Under the pieces are notes generated by a model, which saw only the letters and a list, made by a program, of their open reading frames with translations, was not told where the DNA came from and searched no databases. From Planctomycetota bacterium (GTDB lineage: Bacteria > Planctomycetota > Phycisphaerae > Sedimentisphaerales > Anaerobacaceae): a stretch of DNA of 39,361 nucleotides. The translations under genes were made by a program, and so were the position numbers. Within the stretch, counting starts at the first letter, position 1. Each line of letters begins with the position of its first letter. Location: NCBI GenBank assembly GCA_025459125.1, contig JALORE010000034.1:1-39361 (forward strand), in the 5' to 3' direction. Positions 7,525 to 15,970 of the stretch are shown here, piece after piece.

Positions 7525-8679
7525 ATGGCGCAGGTTCCGGAGAATTCGAAGGAGATCGAGCTGTGGCTCAAGCTGATCCGGGCGGATGAGGTCGGGCCGG
7601 TGACGTTTGGCCGGCTGCTGCAGCGCTTCGGGTCGGTTGAGGCGGTCCTGGGGACTTCGGTCAGCGGGCTGATGAAGGTCGAAGGGATCGGGGCCAAGAC
7701 CGCCGAGCGGATCGCGGCCAGCCGGGACAAGTTCGACAGCGCCGCCGAGGTGGACCGAGCCGACAAGCTGGGCGTCTGGATCGTTCACATGGAGGACCCC
7801 CGCTATCCGCCGGCACTACGGAAGATCTATGACCCGCCGCCGGTGCTGTACATCAAGGGTACCCTGGACCGGGCGGACAACCTGGCCATCGGGATCGTGG
7901 GATGCCGCCGGTGCAGCCTCTACGGGCAGGAACAGGCGTCGCGTCTGGCGCATCTGCTGGCCGCGGCGGGTTTTACGATCGTTTCGGGCATGGCCCGCGG
8001 GATCGATACCGCCGCTCATACCGGGGCGCTGGCCGCGCAGGCCCGGACCCTGGCGGTGCAGGGTTGCGGCTTGTCGCGCGTCTTTCCGCCGGAGAACGCC
8101 AAGCTCTTCGAGCTTATCAGTGCTTCCGGGGCCTGCATTTCCGAACTGCCGACCAGGGCGGAACCCCTGGCGGAGAACTTCCCGCCGCGCAACCGCATCA
8201 TCGCAGGCCTGTCCCTCGGGACCATTGTCATCGAGGCCAGCCTGCGATCCGGCGCCATGATCACCGCCCAGGCCGCCCTGGAGAGCAACCGCGAGGTCAT
8301 GGCAGTACCGGGCAAGATCGATTCCCCCTTGAGCCAGGGTCCCCACCACCTGATCAAGCAGGGCGCCAAGCTCGTCGAGACGGTCGAGGATGTCATGGAG
8401 GCCCTGGGCTACGTGGGCGAGCAACTCAAGGACCAGACGGCACTTACAGCTCAAGAGACCACCGCGCAGGTGGAGACGCCGCTGTTCGAAGCGACCCGGT
8501 TCAATCTCAAGGGCCACGAGAAGACCGTGTACGAGGCCCTGGGCAAAGAGCCCCTGCATATCGACCAGATCATCGCCGACACGAATCTGCCGGCCGGGGC
8601 GGTTAACGCCGCCGTCATGTCCCTGCGTCTGAAAGGCCTGATCAAGCAACTGCCCGGCAACCTCTTTTCCAAACGCTAA
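7525..8679 (+). CDS. dprA: DNA-processing protein DprA (Smf)
   Basis: A 384-residue DprA/Smf, which binds incoming single-stranded DNA during natural transformation and loads RecA. GAGAGGAGC precedes ATG 7525. Helix-hairpin-helix-like motifs lie in the first 75 residues (GRLLQRFGS, VEGIGAKTAERI). The Rossmann-like core carries IGIVGCRRCSLYG, SGMARGIDTAAHTGAL (about 154-169), FPPRNRIIAGLS, SGAMITAQAALE and GPHHLIKQGAKL. A winged-helix C-terminal domain follows (ALGKEPLHIDQII, VMSLRLKGLIKQLPG). Length and motif order are normal. The usual GCGLDxxYP appears as GCGLSRVFP. It stands alone, with no other competence gene nearby. Confidence 0.95.
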   Translation: MAQVPENSKEIELWLKLIRADEVGPVTFGRLLQRFGSVEAVLGTSVSGLMKVEGIGAKTAERIAASRDKFDSAAEVDRADKLGVWIVHMEDPRYPPALRKIYDPPPVLYIKGTLDRADNLAIGIVGCRRCSLYGQEQASRLAHLLAAAGFTIVSGMARGIDTAAHTGALAAQARTLAVQGCGLSRVFPPENAKLFELISASGACISELPTRAEPLAENFPPRNRIIAGLSLGTIVIEASLRSGAMITAQAALESNREVMAVPGKIDSPLSQGPHHLIKQGAKLVETVEDVMEALGYVGEQLKDQTALTAQETTAQVETPLFEATRFNLKGHEKTVYEALGKEPLHIDQIIADTNLPAGAVNAAVMSLRLKGLIKQLPGNLFSKR

Positions 8680-8809
8680 GTCACGTCCGCAGGGCGACTT
8701 GCGGTCCCAGGCACTCTTCCTCCGAGGACTGGTTCAATCTGGCTCCGATCGGGGTAACACCGCGATGCCACCCCGGCGTGTTACGCGGCCTTGAACCATG
8801 CCCCCTCCG

Positions 8810-8927
8810 ATGTAGGATGGGCTTCAGCCCATGCGGCGGGTACTCCGATGGCTGCCCTGCGGAGCCGCTGCATGCTCAACGGCATATCTGGCTGCATGTC
8901 CAGCATGGGCTAAAGCCCATCCTACAT
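8810..8927. repeat. Palindromic repeat element copy 2, MITE-like arms
   Basis: The left arm (8810-8834, starting ATGTAGGATGGGCTTC) and the right arm (8903-8927, starting GCATGGGCTAAAGCCC) are reverse complements at 24 of 25 positions and flank 68 bases of non-coding sequence. Each arm is itself a small palindrome (ATGGGCT/AGCCCAT). This looks like a non-autonomous mobile or REP-like element. Confidence 0.75.
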
Positions 8928-9046
8928 GCTCTGTGGTGATGAATCATCAGGCGGTAGTCGGTTGAAAGGCAGTTGCCAGTTGGCGGTTCTCAGTTCGGAA
9001 TCTGCGGCAATCGGTGTAATCTGGGGCTGGGAATACGGTCGAAACC

Positions 9047-9073
9047 GCATGGGATGAAGCCCATCCTGCATGC
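9047..9073. repeat. Palindromic repeat family, single arm
   Basis: GCATGGGATGAAGCCCATCC followed by TGCATGC is a diverged single arm of the element at 8810-8927. There is no partner arm nearby. Confidence 0.6.
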
Positions 9074-9149
9074 TCGGCGTCCTCGGCGATTGAGCACCTT
9101 AGGTCCTGAGTGGCGATACCTTCATACCGCCAGACCGCCCAGCTCCTTG

Positions 9150-9257
9150 AAGATCGTCAAAGGAAAACGTTGACGATCTTGACGATCTTCGCGTTTTTCG
9201 CGTGATTTCGGCCCTTTGCGGGTGGAAAGATCGTCAACTCGGGAGCTTGACGATCTT
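9150..9257. repeat. Two matched 11-bp inverted repeats, AAGATCGTCAA/TTGACGATCTT
   Basis: AAGATCGTCAA (9150-9160) pairs perfectly with TTGACGATCTT (9170-9180), and AAGATCGTCAA (9227-9237) with TTGACGATCTT (9247-9257). Both loops are exactly 9 bases with different sequence, and the pairs are 77 bases apart. A fifth, overlapping TTGACGATCTT is at 9179-9189. No gene is evident from 8680 to 9644 other than these repeats. Confidence 0.75.
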
Positions 9258-9271
9258 CTCCGGCGGCCGCC

Positions 9272-9311
9272 AAGACCGCCATGTTTTCTGGTTGGCGGTG
9301 TTGGCGGTCTT
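9272..9311. repeat. 10-bp inverted repeat AAGACCGCCA/TGGCGGTCTT
   Basis: The arms at 9272-9281 and 9302-9311 are perfect complements. A further TTGGCGGTG copy lies between them, so alternative pairings are possible. This continues the palindrome-rich stretch that starts at 9150. Confidence 0.55.
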
Positions 9312-9438
9312 CAGAGAATTGGGCCCCAAACGGGGGTGCCGGCGCCAGTACCATAGCACTCGTGGCGGTCCTCGTGGGGCGTGAATGCCCGCTACATGCC
9401 GACCGCACCCCTTTTGCTTTATAGAAAGGTATAGAGCG

Positions 9439-9467
9439 TTGACAATAGCACGGTCCGGGGCTATTAT
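9439..9467 (+). promoter_or_regulatory. Near-consensus sigma70 promoter for the pseudopilin-like gene
   Basis: TTGACA (9439-9444), exactly 17 bases, then TATTAT (9462-9467). It is the best promoter match in the window. The leader to ATG 9645 would be about 170 bases. Confidence 0.65.
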
Positions 9468-9644
9468 CAGACGTGACGACGCATGGCGTAGAGTGCCTCA
9501 GATAACCTCAGCAGCCATACCGGCCTTCGAGCGATAGGCCCCGGCATGGCGGGAGCAGACCTTCGGATGGAGGCGGCACGGACAGGATGTTGGAGCCACG
9601 AATCCTGGGGGAGTGCTGTAAGTCTTTTCGAGTTGGAGCTTTGC

Positions 9645-10457
9645 ATGCGTTCGCATCGTCGGCGGAAACTGACGCGGCACGCCGCATTTACCCTGATCGA
9701 GTTGCTGGTGGTGATCTCCATCATCGCCCTCTTGATGGCGATCCTGATGCCGGCGCTGCAGCGGGTGCGAAAGCAGGCCCAAGCCGTCACGTGCCAATCC
9801 AACCTCAAACAGATGGGCTTGGCGTTCTCCATGTACACCAACGATAACAACGGCTACTTCCACCAGGAGGAGGGCAGCGATCCCCAGGATAGCTGGGTGC
9901 CGGCGATGCGGCCCTACTACAGTCACGAGCCCAAAATTCGCGCCTGCCCGGCCACAACCAAGTTCTACAGTGACGGCGTCACAGGCCCGCTCGTCGGCTG
10001 GGGCGTCTACGGCCAGGGCACCATCCCCAGCGTCCCGAATTTCGCGGTCTGGGGCGACTACGGCAGCTTCGGCCTCAACGGTTGGGTCGCCAACGACACC
10101 GGCGGCATGCACGCGAACAAGAACTGGCGGTCGATCCACGTCCAGGGTGGCTTTGAGATCCCGGTGTTTGTCGATTGCCAGTGGGTGGATGGGCTGCCCG
10201 AGCCGTACGACAACCCGCCGGACTTCGACGGCCAGTGTCACTGGCAATGGTCCGGCAACGCGATGCGGAGCTTCTGCATCAACCGCCATAATGGCTTTGT
10301 CAACGGCGTCTTTCTCGACCTGTCCGTTCGGCCGATCGGCCTGAAAGAACTGTGGGAACTGCACTGGCACCGGCAATGGCCCAAGGACCGCGCCGCGGCG
10401 CATATGCCGGTGTGGCCCCAGTGGATGCGCAGTTTCCGGGAGTATGCGTCTTTTTGA
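9645..10457 (+). CDS. Type II secretion pseudopilin-like protein with H-X9-D tail
   Basis: A 270-residue protein with an N-terminal prepilin cleavage/methylation signal ([18 protein letters not shown]) and one membrane helix. Prepilin peptidase should process it, and it would sit in a pseudopilus or the inner membrane. I chose ATG 9645 because GGAG lies 7 bases upstream and the short basic leader is normal for prepilins; ATG 9546 would add 33 residues of poor composition. The globular part has the [21 protein letters not shown] segment common to the planctomycete family. Its tail [23 protein letters not shown] matches the 'H-X9-DG' motif except that the final Gly is Leu. Planctomycetes carry many such paralogues and the substrate is unknown. 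Confidence 0.8.
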   Translation: MRSHRRRKLTRHAAFTLIELLVVISIIALLMAILMPALQRVRKQAQAVTCQSNLKQMGLAFSMYTNDNNGYFHQEEGSDPQDSWVPAMRPYYSHEPKIRACPATTKFYSDGVTGPLVGWGVYGQGTIPSVPNFAVWGDYGSFGLNGWVANDTGGMHANKNWRSIHVQGGFEIPVFVDCQWVDGLPEPYDNPPDFDGQCHWQWSGNAMRSFCINRHNGFVNGVFLDLSVRPIGLKELWELHWHRQWPKDRAAAHMPVWPQWMRSFREYASF

Positions 10458-10662
10458 CCGGACCAGGTTAGGGGACGACGGCCACTGTCAGCCCCGGGAC
10501 GGAAACGGGTCGCGACGACGTGCGTTGCGCCCAACGGAGAAGGTGTGACAATATTATAGAAGTGGATGCGCAAAAACCGATTTCGGTGTGCAATCGGCAG
10601 GAAAGCTGGCCGATAATCATGGGGCAAGTCACGCGACTTCGAGCAGTGCAGGAGAATCAAGC

Positions 10663-12468
10663 ATGGGCACGAAGAGGACGTTCATCATCGCGACACTGGT
10701 GCTCGCCGGCACGGCGGGCCTGACTCTGGGGGACGTGGTCACCGGGCTGTTGGGCCATTGGCCTCTGGATGGGGATGCCACAGACCTTTCGGGCAACGGT
10801 CATGAGGGTACCCTGATGGGCGACGCCCACTTCAGCACCGACGGGGTGTTCGCCGGGGCGCTTGCCCTGGATGGCGACGGCGACTTCGTCGAGATGCGCG
10901 GGTACCAGGGCCCCATGAAAAGCCCCTGGACTCTCGCCTGTTGGGTCCAGACCACCGGCGCCGGCGATATGGACATCCTGAGCTGGGGCACCGAGGGCGG
11001 CGGCCTGAAGGTCGAGTTTCGCTTCAACGCCGGCCGGCTGCGCATCGAGCACGGCAACGGCAATATCCGCGGCAACACCGTCATCAACGATGGGGAATGG
11101 CACCATGGTGTAGCCCAACTGCCGGCGGGGGGCGTTATCAAGGATGTCCTCTTCTACCTGGATGGCAAGCCCTTGGCCCTTTTTGCAACGATCGGCAACG
11201 GCAACAACCCCTTCAACACTACGCCGGGGATCGACTTCAACATCGGGCGCAGCGGCCCCCTGTCCGGCCGGTATTTCCAAGGCCAGATCGACGACGTGCG
11301 TGTCTACGACCGGCTCCTGAGCGCGGAGGAGATCGGGCAACTGGTCGTCCGGCCCCAGGCCCATGCGCCCAAGCCGGCCAACGGCGCGGTGGGTGTCGAG
11401 GTGCCGCTGCTGCAATGGACCGCCGGCGACGGCGCGGCGCTCCACACGGTGTACCTGGGAACCAGCCCCGATCTGACGGAGGCCGACCGCGTCGCCGAGC
11501 GCCTGCCGGCGGCAGTCTATTACCATGCGCCCGGCCTGCAGCCGGGAACCACTTACTACTGGCGGGTGGACGAGATCGAAGCCGATTTGGCCACCGTTCA
11601 CACGGGCGCCGTCTGGAGCTTCGTGACGCAGGATATTAAAGCCTACGGCCCAAGTCCCGCGGAGGGCGACAATCGCGTCACGACCGCCCCCGTGCTGACG
11701 TGGCTGCCGGGTCGAGCCGCCCTGGAACACCACGTCTACTTCGGCGCTAGCCGGGAGGCCGTGGCCCAGGGTACCCCCGCTACGGACAAGGGCGTGATCA
11801 AAGAGACGTCCTTCACCCCGGGCGAGCTGCAAAGCGCCACCACCTACTACTGGCGCGTGGATGAAGTGGTCGCCGGCGGCGTGATCCAGATGGGGGCCGT
11901 CTGGAGTTTCACCACGATCCTCGCCATCGACGATTTCGAGAGCTACACCGACGACGAAGGCAACCGCATCTACGAAACCTGGATCGACGGCTGGACCAAC
12001 GGCACCGGCTCGACGGTCGGTTACACGGTGGCTCCCTTCGCCGAACAGAAGACCGTTCACGGTGGCAAACAGGCCCTGCCTCTGGACTACAACAACCTTC
12101 ACGCCCCCTACTACAGCGAAGCCGAGCGTCAGTTCGCCCCCACCCAGGACTGGACAATCAACGGCCTGGATACGTTGGTCGTCTATCTCCGCGGTCGGGC
12201 GACGAACGGACCCGCGCGGGTGTATCTGATCGTAAAGGACACGTCCAACCGCACTGCCACCGTGAGCCACCCCGACTCGGCCGTGGTCACGGTCGGGAAA
12301 TGGGTCGAGTGGCAGATCGCCCTGGGCGATCTGACCGGCGTGAACGCGGCGCGGATCAAGCAGATCGTCCTCGGCATCGGCGATAAAACGGCATCCGCGC
12401 CGGGCGCCGCGGGATTGATTCTTGTGGATGATTTCTACGTCTTTCGGGCCGCCCCCGCCCAGAACTGA
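10663..12468 (+). CDS. Secreted modular protein: LamG - Fn3-like x2 - DDFESY C-module
   Basis: A 601-residue protein with a signal peptide (about residues 1-24). ATG 10663 is chosen because GGAGAA lies 8 bases upstream; the longer reading from 10588 puts non-signal sequence in front. A LamG/concanavalin-like domain spans about 28-225 (LLGHWPLDGDATDLSGN, IDDVRVYDRLLSAEEI). Two Fn3-like modules follow, each with YYWRVDE and VWSF landmarks (WRVDE near 300 and 397). A C-terminal module (about 418-601) starts DDFESYTDDEGNRIYETW, carries a GGKQ..P.DYNN segment and ends with a beta-sandwich-like LTGVNAARIKQIVLGIG. In this gene the C-module is uninterrupted. It probably binds glycans outside the cytoplasm. 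It is the first of three similar genes spaced 81 and 91 bases apart, probably one transcript. Confidence 0.75.
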   Translation: MGTKRTFIIATLVLAGTAGLTLGDVVTGLLGHWPLDGDATDLSGNGHEGTLMGDAHFSTDGVFAGALALDGDGDFVEMRGYQGPMKSPWTLACWVQTTGAGDMDILSWGTEGGGLKVEFRFNAGRLRIEHGNGNIRGNTVINDGEWHHGVAQLPAGGVIKDVLFYLDGKPLALFATIGNGNNPFNTTPGIDFNIGRSGPLSGRYFQGQIDDVRVYDRLLSAEEIGQLVVRPQAHAPKPANGAVGVEVPLLQWTAGDGAALHTVYLGTSPDLTEADRVAERLPAAVYYHAPGLQPGTTYYWRVDEIEADLATVHTGAVWSFVTQDIKAYGPSPAEGDNRVTTAPVLTWLPGRAALEHHVYFGASREAVAQGTPATDKGVIKETSFTPGELQSATTYYWRVDEVVAGGVIQMGAVWSFTTILAIDDFESYTDDEGNRIYETWIDGWTNGTGSTVGYTVAPFAEQKTVHGGKQALPLDYNNLHAPYYSEAERQFAPTQDWTINGLDTLVVYLRGRATNGPARVYLIVKDTSNRTATVSHPDSAVVTVGKWVEWQIALGDLTGVNAARIKQIVLGIGDKTASAPGAAGLILVDDFYVFRAAPAQN

Positions 12469-12549
12469 GCGGCGGGCCGCGGGAGTCCCGGAGGGCGTGT
12501 GCACTTGTGAGGCCGAAGTCTGCGGCATTCTATTGAAGGAGGACAACGC

Positions 12550-15500
12550 ATGTGTAGGAGAATGGCTTTCATCGTGGCCGTTGTGCTGGTGCTGAGCATG
12601 GCTTTCCCCGCCCCGGCGGGCCAACTGGGGTATTGGGCTTTCGATGACGGCACCGGGACAACCGCCCGGGACAGTTCCGCCAACAAGAACGACGGGCGGC
12701 TGGTGGGCGGGCCCGTCTGGGTGGACGGCAAGTTCGGCAAGGCCCTCCAATTCGATGGCGTGGACGATTTCGTGGAAGTGCCGCACAACGCCAAGCTGAT
12801 CCCCACCACCGGGAAGGCCACGGTGTCCGTGTGGATCAACGCCAAACGCCACACCGGTCCCGGGGGCGGTACATGGCAAGGCATCCTGGCGAAAGGCGGA
12901 GCGCCGCGCCTTTATAACCTGTACACGCACGCCAATCGGGTCCTCCACTTCAGCACCGGAGTGAGCGGCGCGTACGTGGGGAGTCTGAGCACGGGCGAAG
13001 TCCCTCTGAACGAGTGGGTCCATGTCGCGGTCGTCGTCGATGGCCGGCATCTGTACTACCTCAACGGGGAGCCGGCCGGCGTTGCCGGGGAAGGAGCGAC
13101 TGTTCCCTCCGGCGGGACCGCCAACCTGACGATCGGGCTGACCACGAGCGGCGAGGCCAACTACTTCCTGGGCCTGATCGACGAGGCGCGAGTGTACGAC
13201 CTCGCCCTCACCGAGGTTCAGATCAAGGGGCTCACCAACGGCATCGCGCCCACCTGGCCCAAGGCGAGGAATCCCAACCCGGCCAACGGAACCGTCGGGG
13301 TCATGACGCCGTTGTTCCAGTGGGAACCCGGCGACGGCGCCCTGTTCCACGATGTCTACTTCGGCACCACGCCGGAGTTGACCGAGGCGAACCGCGTCGC
13401 CACGCGGCTGCCGATGGCCATGTACTGGCACGTGCCCGGCCTGGAGTCGGGCGTGAAGTACTACTGGCGCGTGGACGAAGTGGCGGCGGACCTGACGGTA
13501 ACTACCGGCGACGTTTGGAGTTTCACCGCAGCGCCGCTCAAGGCTCACACGCCCAGTCCCGCCGATGGGGCTCGGAACGTACCCCTCGATGCCAAGCTTG
13601 CCTGGTCGATAGGAAGCGGCGCGATTTCGCACGACGTGTACTTCGGCACCAGCCGTGACGACGTGGCCGCCGGCACCGGCGGGACGGCCAAGGGCAACCG
13701 GCCCGGCACGACCTTCGATCCCGGCGCGCTGGCCGGAGACACCACGTACTTCTGGCGCATCGACGAGACCCAGGCCGGCGGCAACAAGGTCACAGGTGAC
13801 ATCTGGAGCTTCCGGACACTGCCCAACCTGCCGATTTCCGACCCGAACCTCGTGGGCTGGTGGAAGCTGGACGAGGAGGCCGGAACCTTCGTGCTGGATT
13901 CCTCCGGTTACGCGAACCACGGCACCTTGCGGAGCAGTCCGCAGTGGGTCCCCGGCCATGACGGCGGCGCCCTGCAGTTGGACGGCGTGGATGACTACGC
14001 CGAAATCCCGCACCATGCCACCCTGACCGTGACCACGGAAGTGGCGGTGATGGCCTGGATCAATCCGCGGAGCCTGGTCGCGCAGTATCAGGGCGTTGTC
14101 GCCAAGGGCAATACCATCCGCTCCTACAGTCTGTACCTGCAAAGCAACGGTACGTTCCACTTCAGCACGACGTCGGCCGGCGCTTATGTGGGCTCCTCGA
14201 GCACCGGTACGGTGAAAGCCAACGAGTGGTCACATATCTGTGCCATGGTCGAGGGAGGCTCGCATTACTACTTCATCAACGGCGAGCCCGCCGGCACCGG
14301 TGGCAGCGGCATCAACCTGCCCGGCGCCTCCGACACGTGGACCGTGCGCATCGGCAATACCCAGGAAGGCGGACGTTGCTTCAGCGGAACCATCGACGAT
14401 GCCCGCGTGTACAAGGCCGCCCTGACCCTGGCAGAACTCAAGGAGGCCATGCAGGGCGATCCCTCCCGGGCCCGGGATCCGCAGCCGCCCCACCAGGCGG
14501 TCGTGGACATTGTCCATGCCGAGGCCCTGGGCTGGACGGCCGGCAAGACAGCCGCCAAGCACGATGTCTACTTCGGCGCGGACAAAGCCGCGGTCGAGAC
14601 GGCGGACACGACATCCCCCGTCTACAAGGGCCGGCAGACGGAGACCAGCTTCGCCCTGGCGGGCCTGGTCCAATTTGGCGGCGGCGTCTACTTCTGGCGG
14701 ATCGATGAGGTCGAAGCGGACGGCGTGACCGTCCACAAGGGCGCGGTCTGGACGTTCACCGTTCCCGCCGCTCTGATCGTCGACGACATGGAGAGCTACA
14801 CCGACGACGAAGGCAATCGCATCTATGAAATTTGGACTGACGGCTGGACCAACAAGACCGGCTCGATCGTGGGCAATCTCGTCGCACCCTTCGCGGAACG
14901 CACCATCGTCCATGGCGGCAAGCAGTCGATGCCCATGGACTACAACAACACCAAGACCCCGTTCTACAGCGAAGCCGAGTTGGCGTTCGCGCCGGTGCAG
15001 AACTGGACCAACCACGGCGTCACGGACCTGAGCCTGTGGTTCCGCGGCAACCCTCTGCGTTTCGTGGATAAGGGCGATGGCGCGTTCACGGTCGGCGCTT
15101 CCGGCCACGACATCTGGGACAATGCCGACGACTTCCGCCTGGTCTACAAGCGGCTGGCCGGCAACGGCTCGATCACGGTCAAGGTCGAAAGCCTGGTCAA
15201 TACCAACGCCTGGGCCAAGGCCGGCGTCATGATCCGCGAGAACCTCACGGCCGGTTCGATGATGGCCTACATGATCGTCAGTTGGAGCAGCGGCGTCTCG
15301 TTCGGCTGGCGGCAGGTCGCCGATGGAGCGTGCGGCAGCGCCACGCAGGCGAACGTCGCCGCACCGCAGTGGGTGAAGCTGACCCGCACGGGCAACGCTT
15401 TCACCGCCCAATACTCCGCCGACGGCAAGACCTGGATCGACATCAAGGACGCCGCCGGCAAGGCCGTCTCGACGACGATCCTGATGGGCGCCAACGTCTA

Positions 15501-15879
15501 CATCGGTCTGTGCACGACCAGCCACAACGCGGCCGCCACGACCACCGCCCAGTACAGCGGTGCCGCGACCACGGGCGGTGTCACCGGCGCCTGGCAGGAA
15601 ACCTGGATCGGCGACGATCCGGATCGCGCCAACGGCACGGCCGGTCTGTACGTGGCGGTCGAGGACAGTGCCGGCAAGGTGGCGGTGGCGACTCATCCCG
15701 ATCCGGCGGCCGTGAACGTAACCGCCTGGACCGAGTGGAAGGTCCCACTGAGCAGCCTGACCGGCGTGAACCTGACCCGAATCAAAACGCTGTATGTCGG
15801 CGTGGGCGACCGGAAGAATCCAGTCCCGGACGGCTCGGGCCGCATCTACATCGACGATATCCGGCTGACCAAACCGTGA
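12550..15879 (+). CDS. Secreted modular protein: LamG - Fn3-like x2 - LamG - Fn3-like - split C-module
   Basis: A 1109-residue protein with AGGAGG before ATG 12550 and a signal peptide. Modules in order are LamG (about 27-225), Fn3-like (WRVDE near 306), Fn3-like (WRIDE near 402), second LamG (about 430-630, NLVGWWKLDEEAG to IDDARVYK), third Fn3-like (WRIDE near 717), then the DDMESYTDDEGN C-module. The C-module is split: after LWFRGN (near 835) a 180-residue concanavalin-like domain of DUF1349 type is inserted (GHDIWDNADDF, WAKAGVMIREN, WVKLTRTGN). The C-module then resumes at GTAGLYVAVEDSAGK and ends IYIDDIRLTKP. No anchor or sorting tail is seen. A carbohydrate-binding or adhesion role is inferred from the domains. 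Confidence 0.75.
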   Translation: MCRRMAFIVAVVLVLSMAFPAPAGQLGYWAFDDGTGTTARDSSANKNDGRLVGGPVWVDGKFGKALQFDGVDDFVEVPHNAKLIPTTGKATVSVWINAKRHTGPGGGTWQGILAKGGAPRLYNLYTHANRVLHFSTGVSGAYVGSLSTGEVPLNEWVHVAVVVDGRHLYYLNGEPAGVAGEGATVPSGGTANLTIGLTTSGEANYFLGLIDEARVYDLALTEVQIKGLTNGIAPTWPKARNPNPANGTVGVMTPLFQWEPGDGALFHDVYFGTTPELTEANRVATRLPMAMYWHVPGLESGVKYYWRVDEVAADLTVTTGDVWSFTAAPLKAHTPSPADGARNVPLDAKLAWSIGSGAISHDVYFGTSRDDVAAGTGGTAKGNRPGTTFDPGALAGDTTYFWRIDETQAGGNKVTGDIWSFRTLPNLPISDPNLVGWWKLDEEAGTFVLDSSGYANHGTLRSSPQWVPGHDGGALQLDGVDDYAEIPHHATLTVTTEVAVMAWINPRSLVAQYQGVVAKGNTIRSYSLYLQSNGTFHFSTTSAGAYVGSSSTGTVKANEWSHICAMVEGGSHYYFINGEPAGTGGSGINLPGASDTWTVRIGNTQEGGRCFSGTIDDARVYKAALTLAELKEAMQGDPSRARDPQPPHQAVVDIVHAEALGWTAGKTAAKHDVYFGADKAAVETADTTSPVYKGRQTETSFALAGLVQFGGGVYFWRIDEVEADGVTVHKGAVWTFTVPAALIVDDMESYTDDEGNRIYEIWTDGWTNKTGSIVGNLVAPFAERTIVHGGKQSMPMDYNNTKTPFYSEAELAFAPVQNWTNHGVTDLSLWFRGNPLRFVDKGDGAFTVGASGHDIWDNADDFRLVYKRLAGNGSITVKVESLVNTNAWAKAGVMIRENLTAGSMMAYMIVSWSSGVSFGWRQVADGACGSATQANVAAPQWVKLTRTGNAFTAQYSADGKTWIDIKDAAGKAVSTTILMGANVYIGLCTTSHNAAATTTAQYSGAATTGGVTGAWQETWIGDDPDRANGTAGLYVAVEDSAGKVAVATHPDPAAVNVTAWTEWKVPLSSLTGVNLTRIKTLYVGVGDRKNPVPDGSGRIYIDDIRLTKP

Positions 15880-15970
15880 GGGTCGATGATTTTTGATTGA
15901 TGATTTGCCGTGCATACGGCGACAGCAGATCCTAGATCCTGCGAACGATTCGACGTGAAGGAGGAATGTA

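Noticed and set aside
9150-9257. CRISPR array
   Set aside because: The repeats are 11 bases, inverted in pairs and with 9-base loops; there is no 25-40 base direct repeat with unique spacers and no cas gene.
9157-9408. Minus-strand ORF of 83 codons (KIVKIVNVF... type)
   Set aside because: It is a translation of the AAGATCGTCAA palindromes and shows no gene-like features.
10525-10557. Promoter TTGCGC ... TATTAT before the 10663 gene
   Set aside because: The spacing is 21 bases and no better -35 box fits, so I did not list it.
10657-14160. Minus-strand open frame of 1167 codons
   Set aside because: It lies opposite two clear secreted-protein genes. Its Arg/His/Val/Asp-rich, motif-free composition is typical of antisense frames in GC-rich DNA, and it has no ribosome site.
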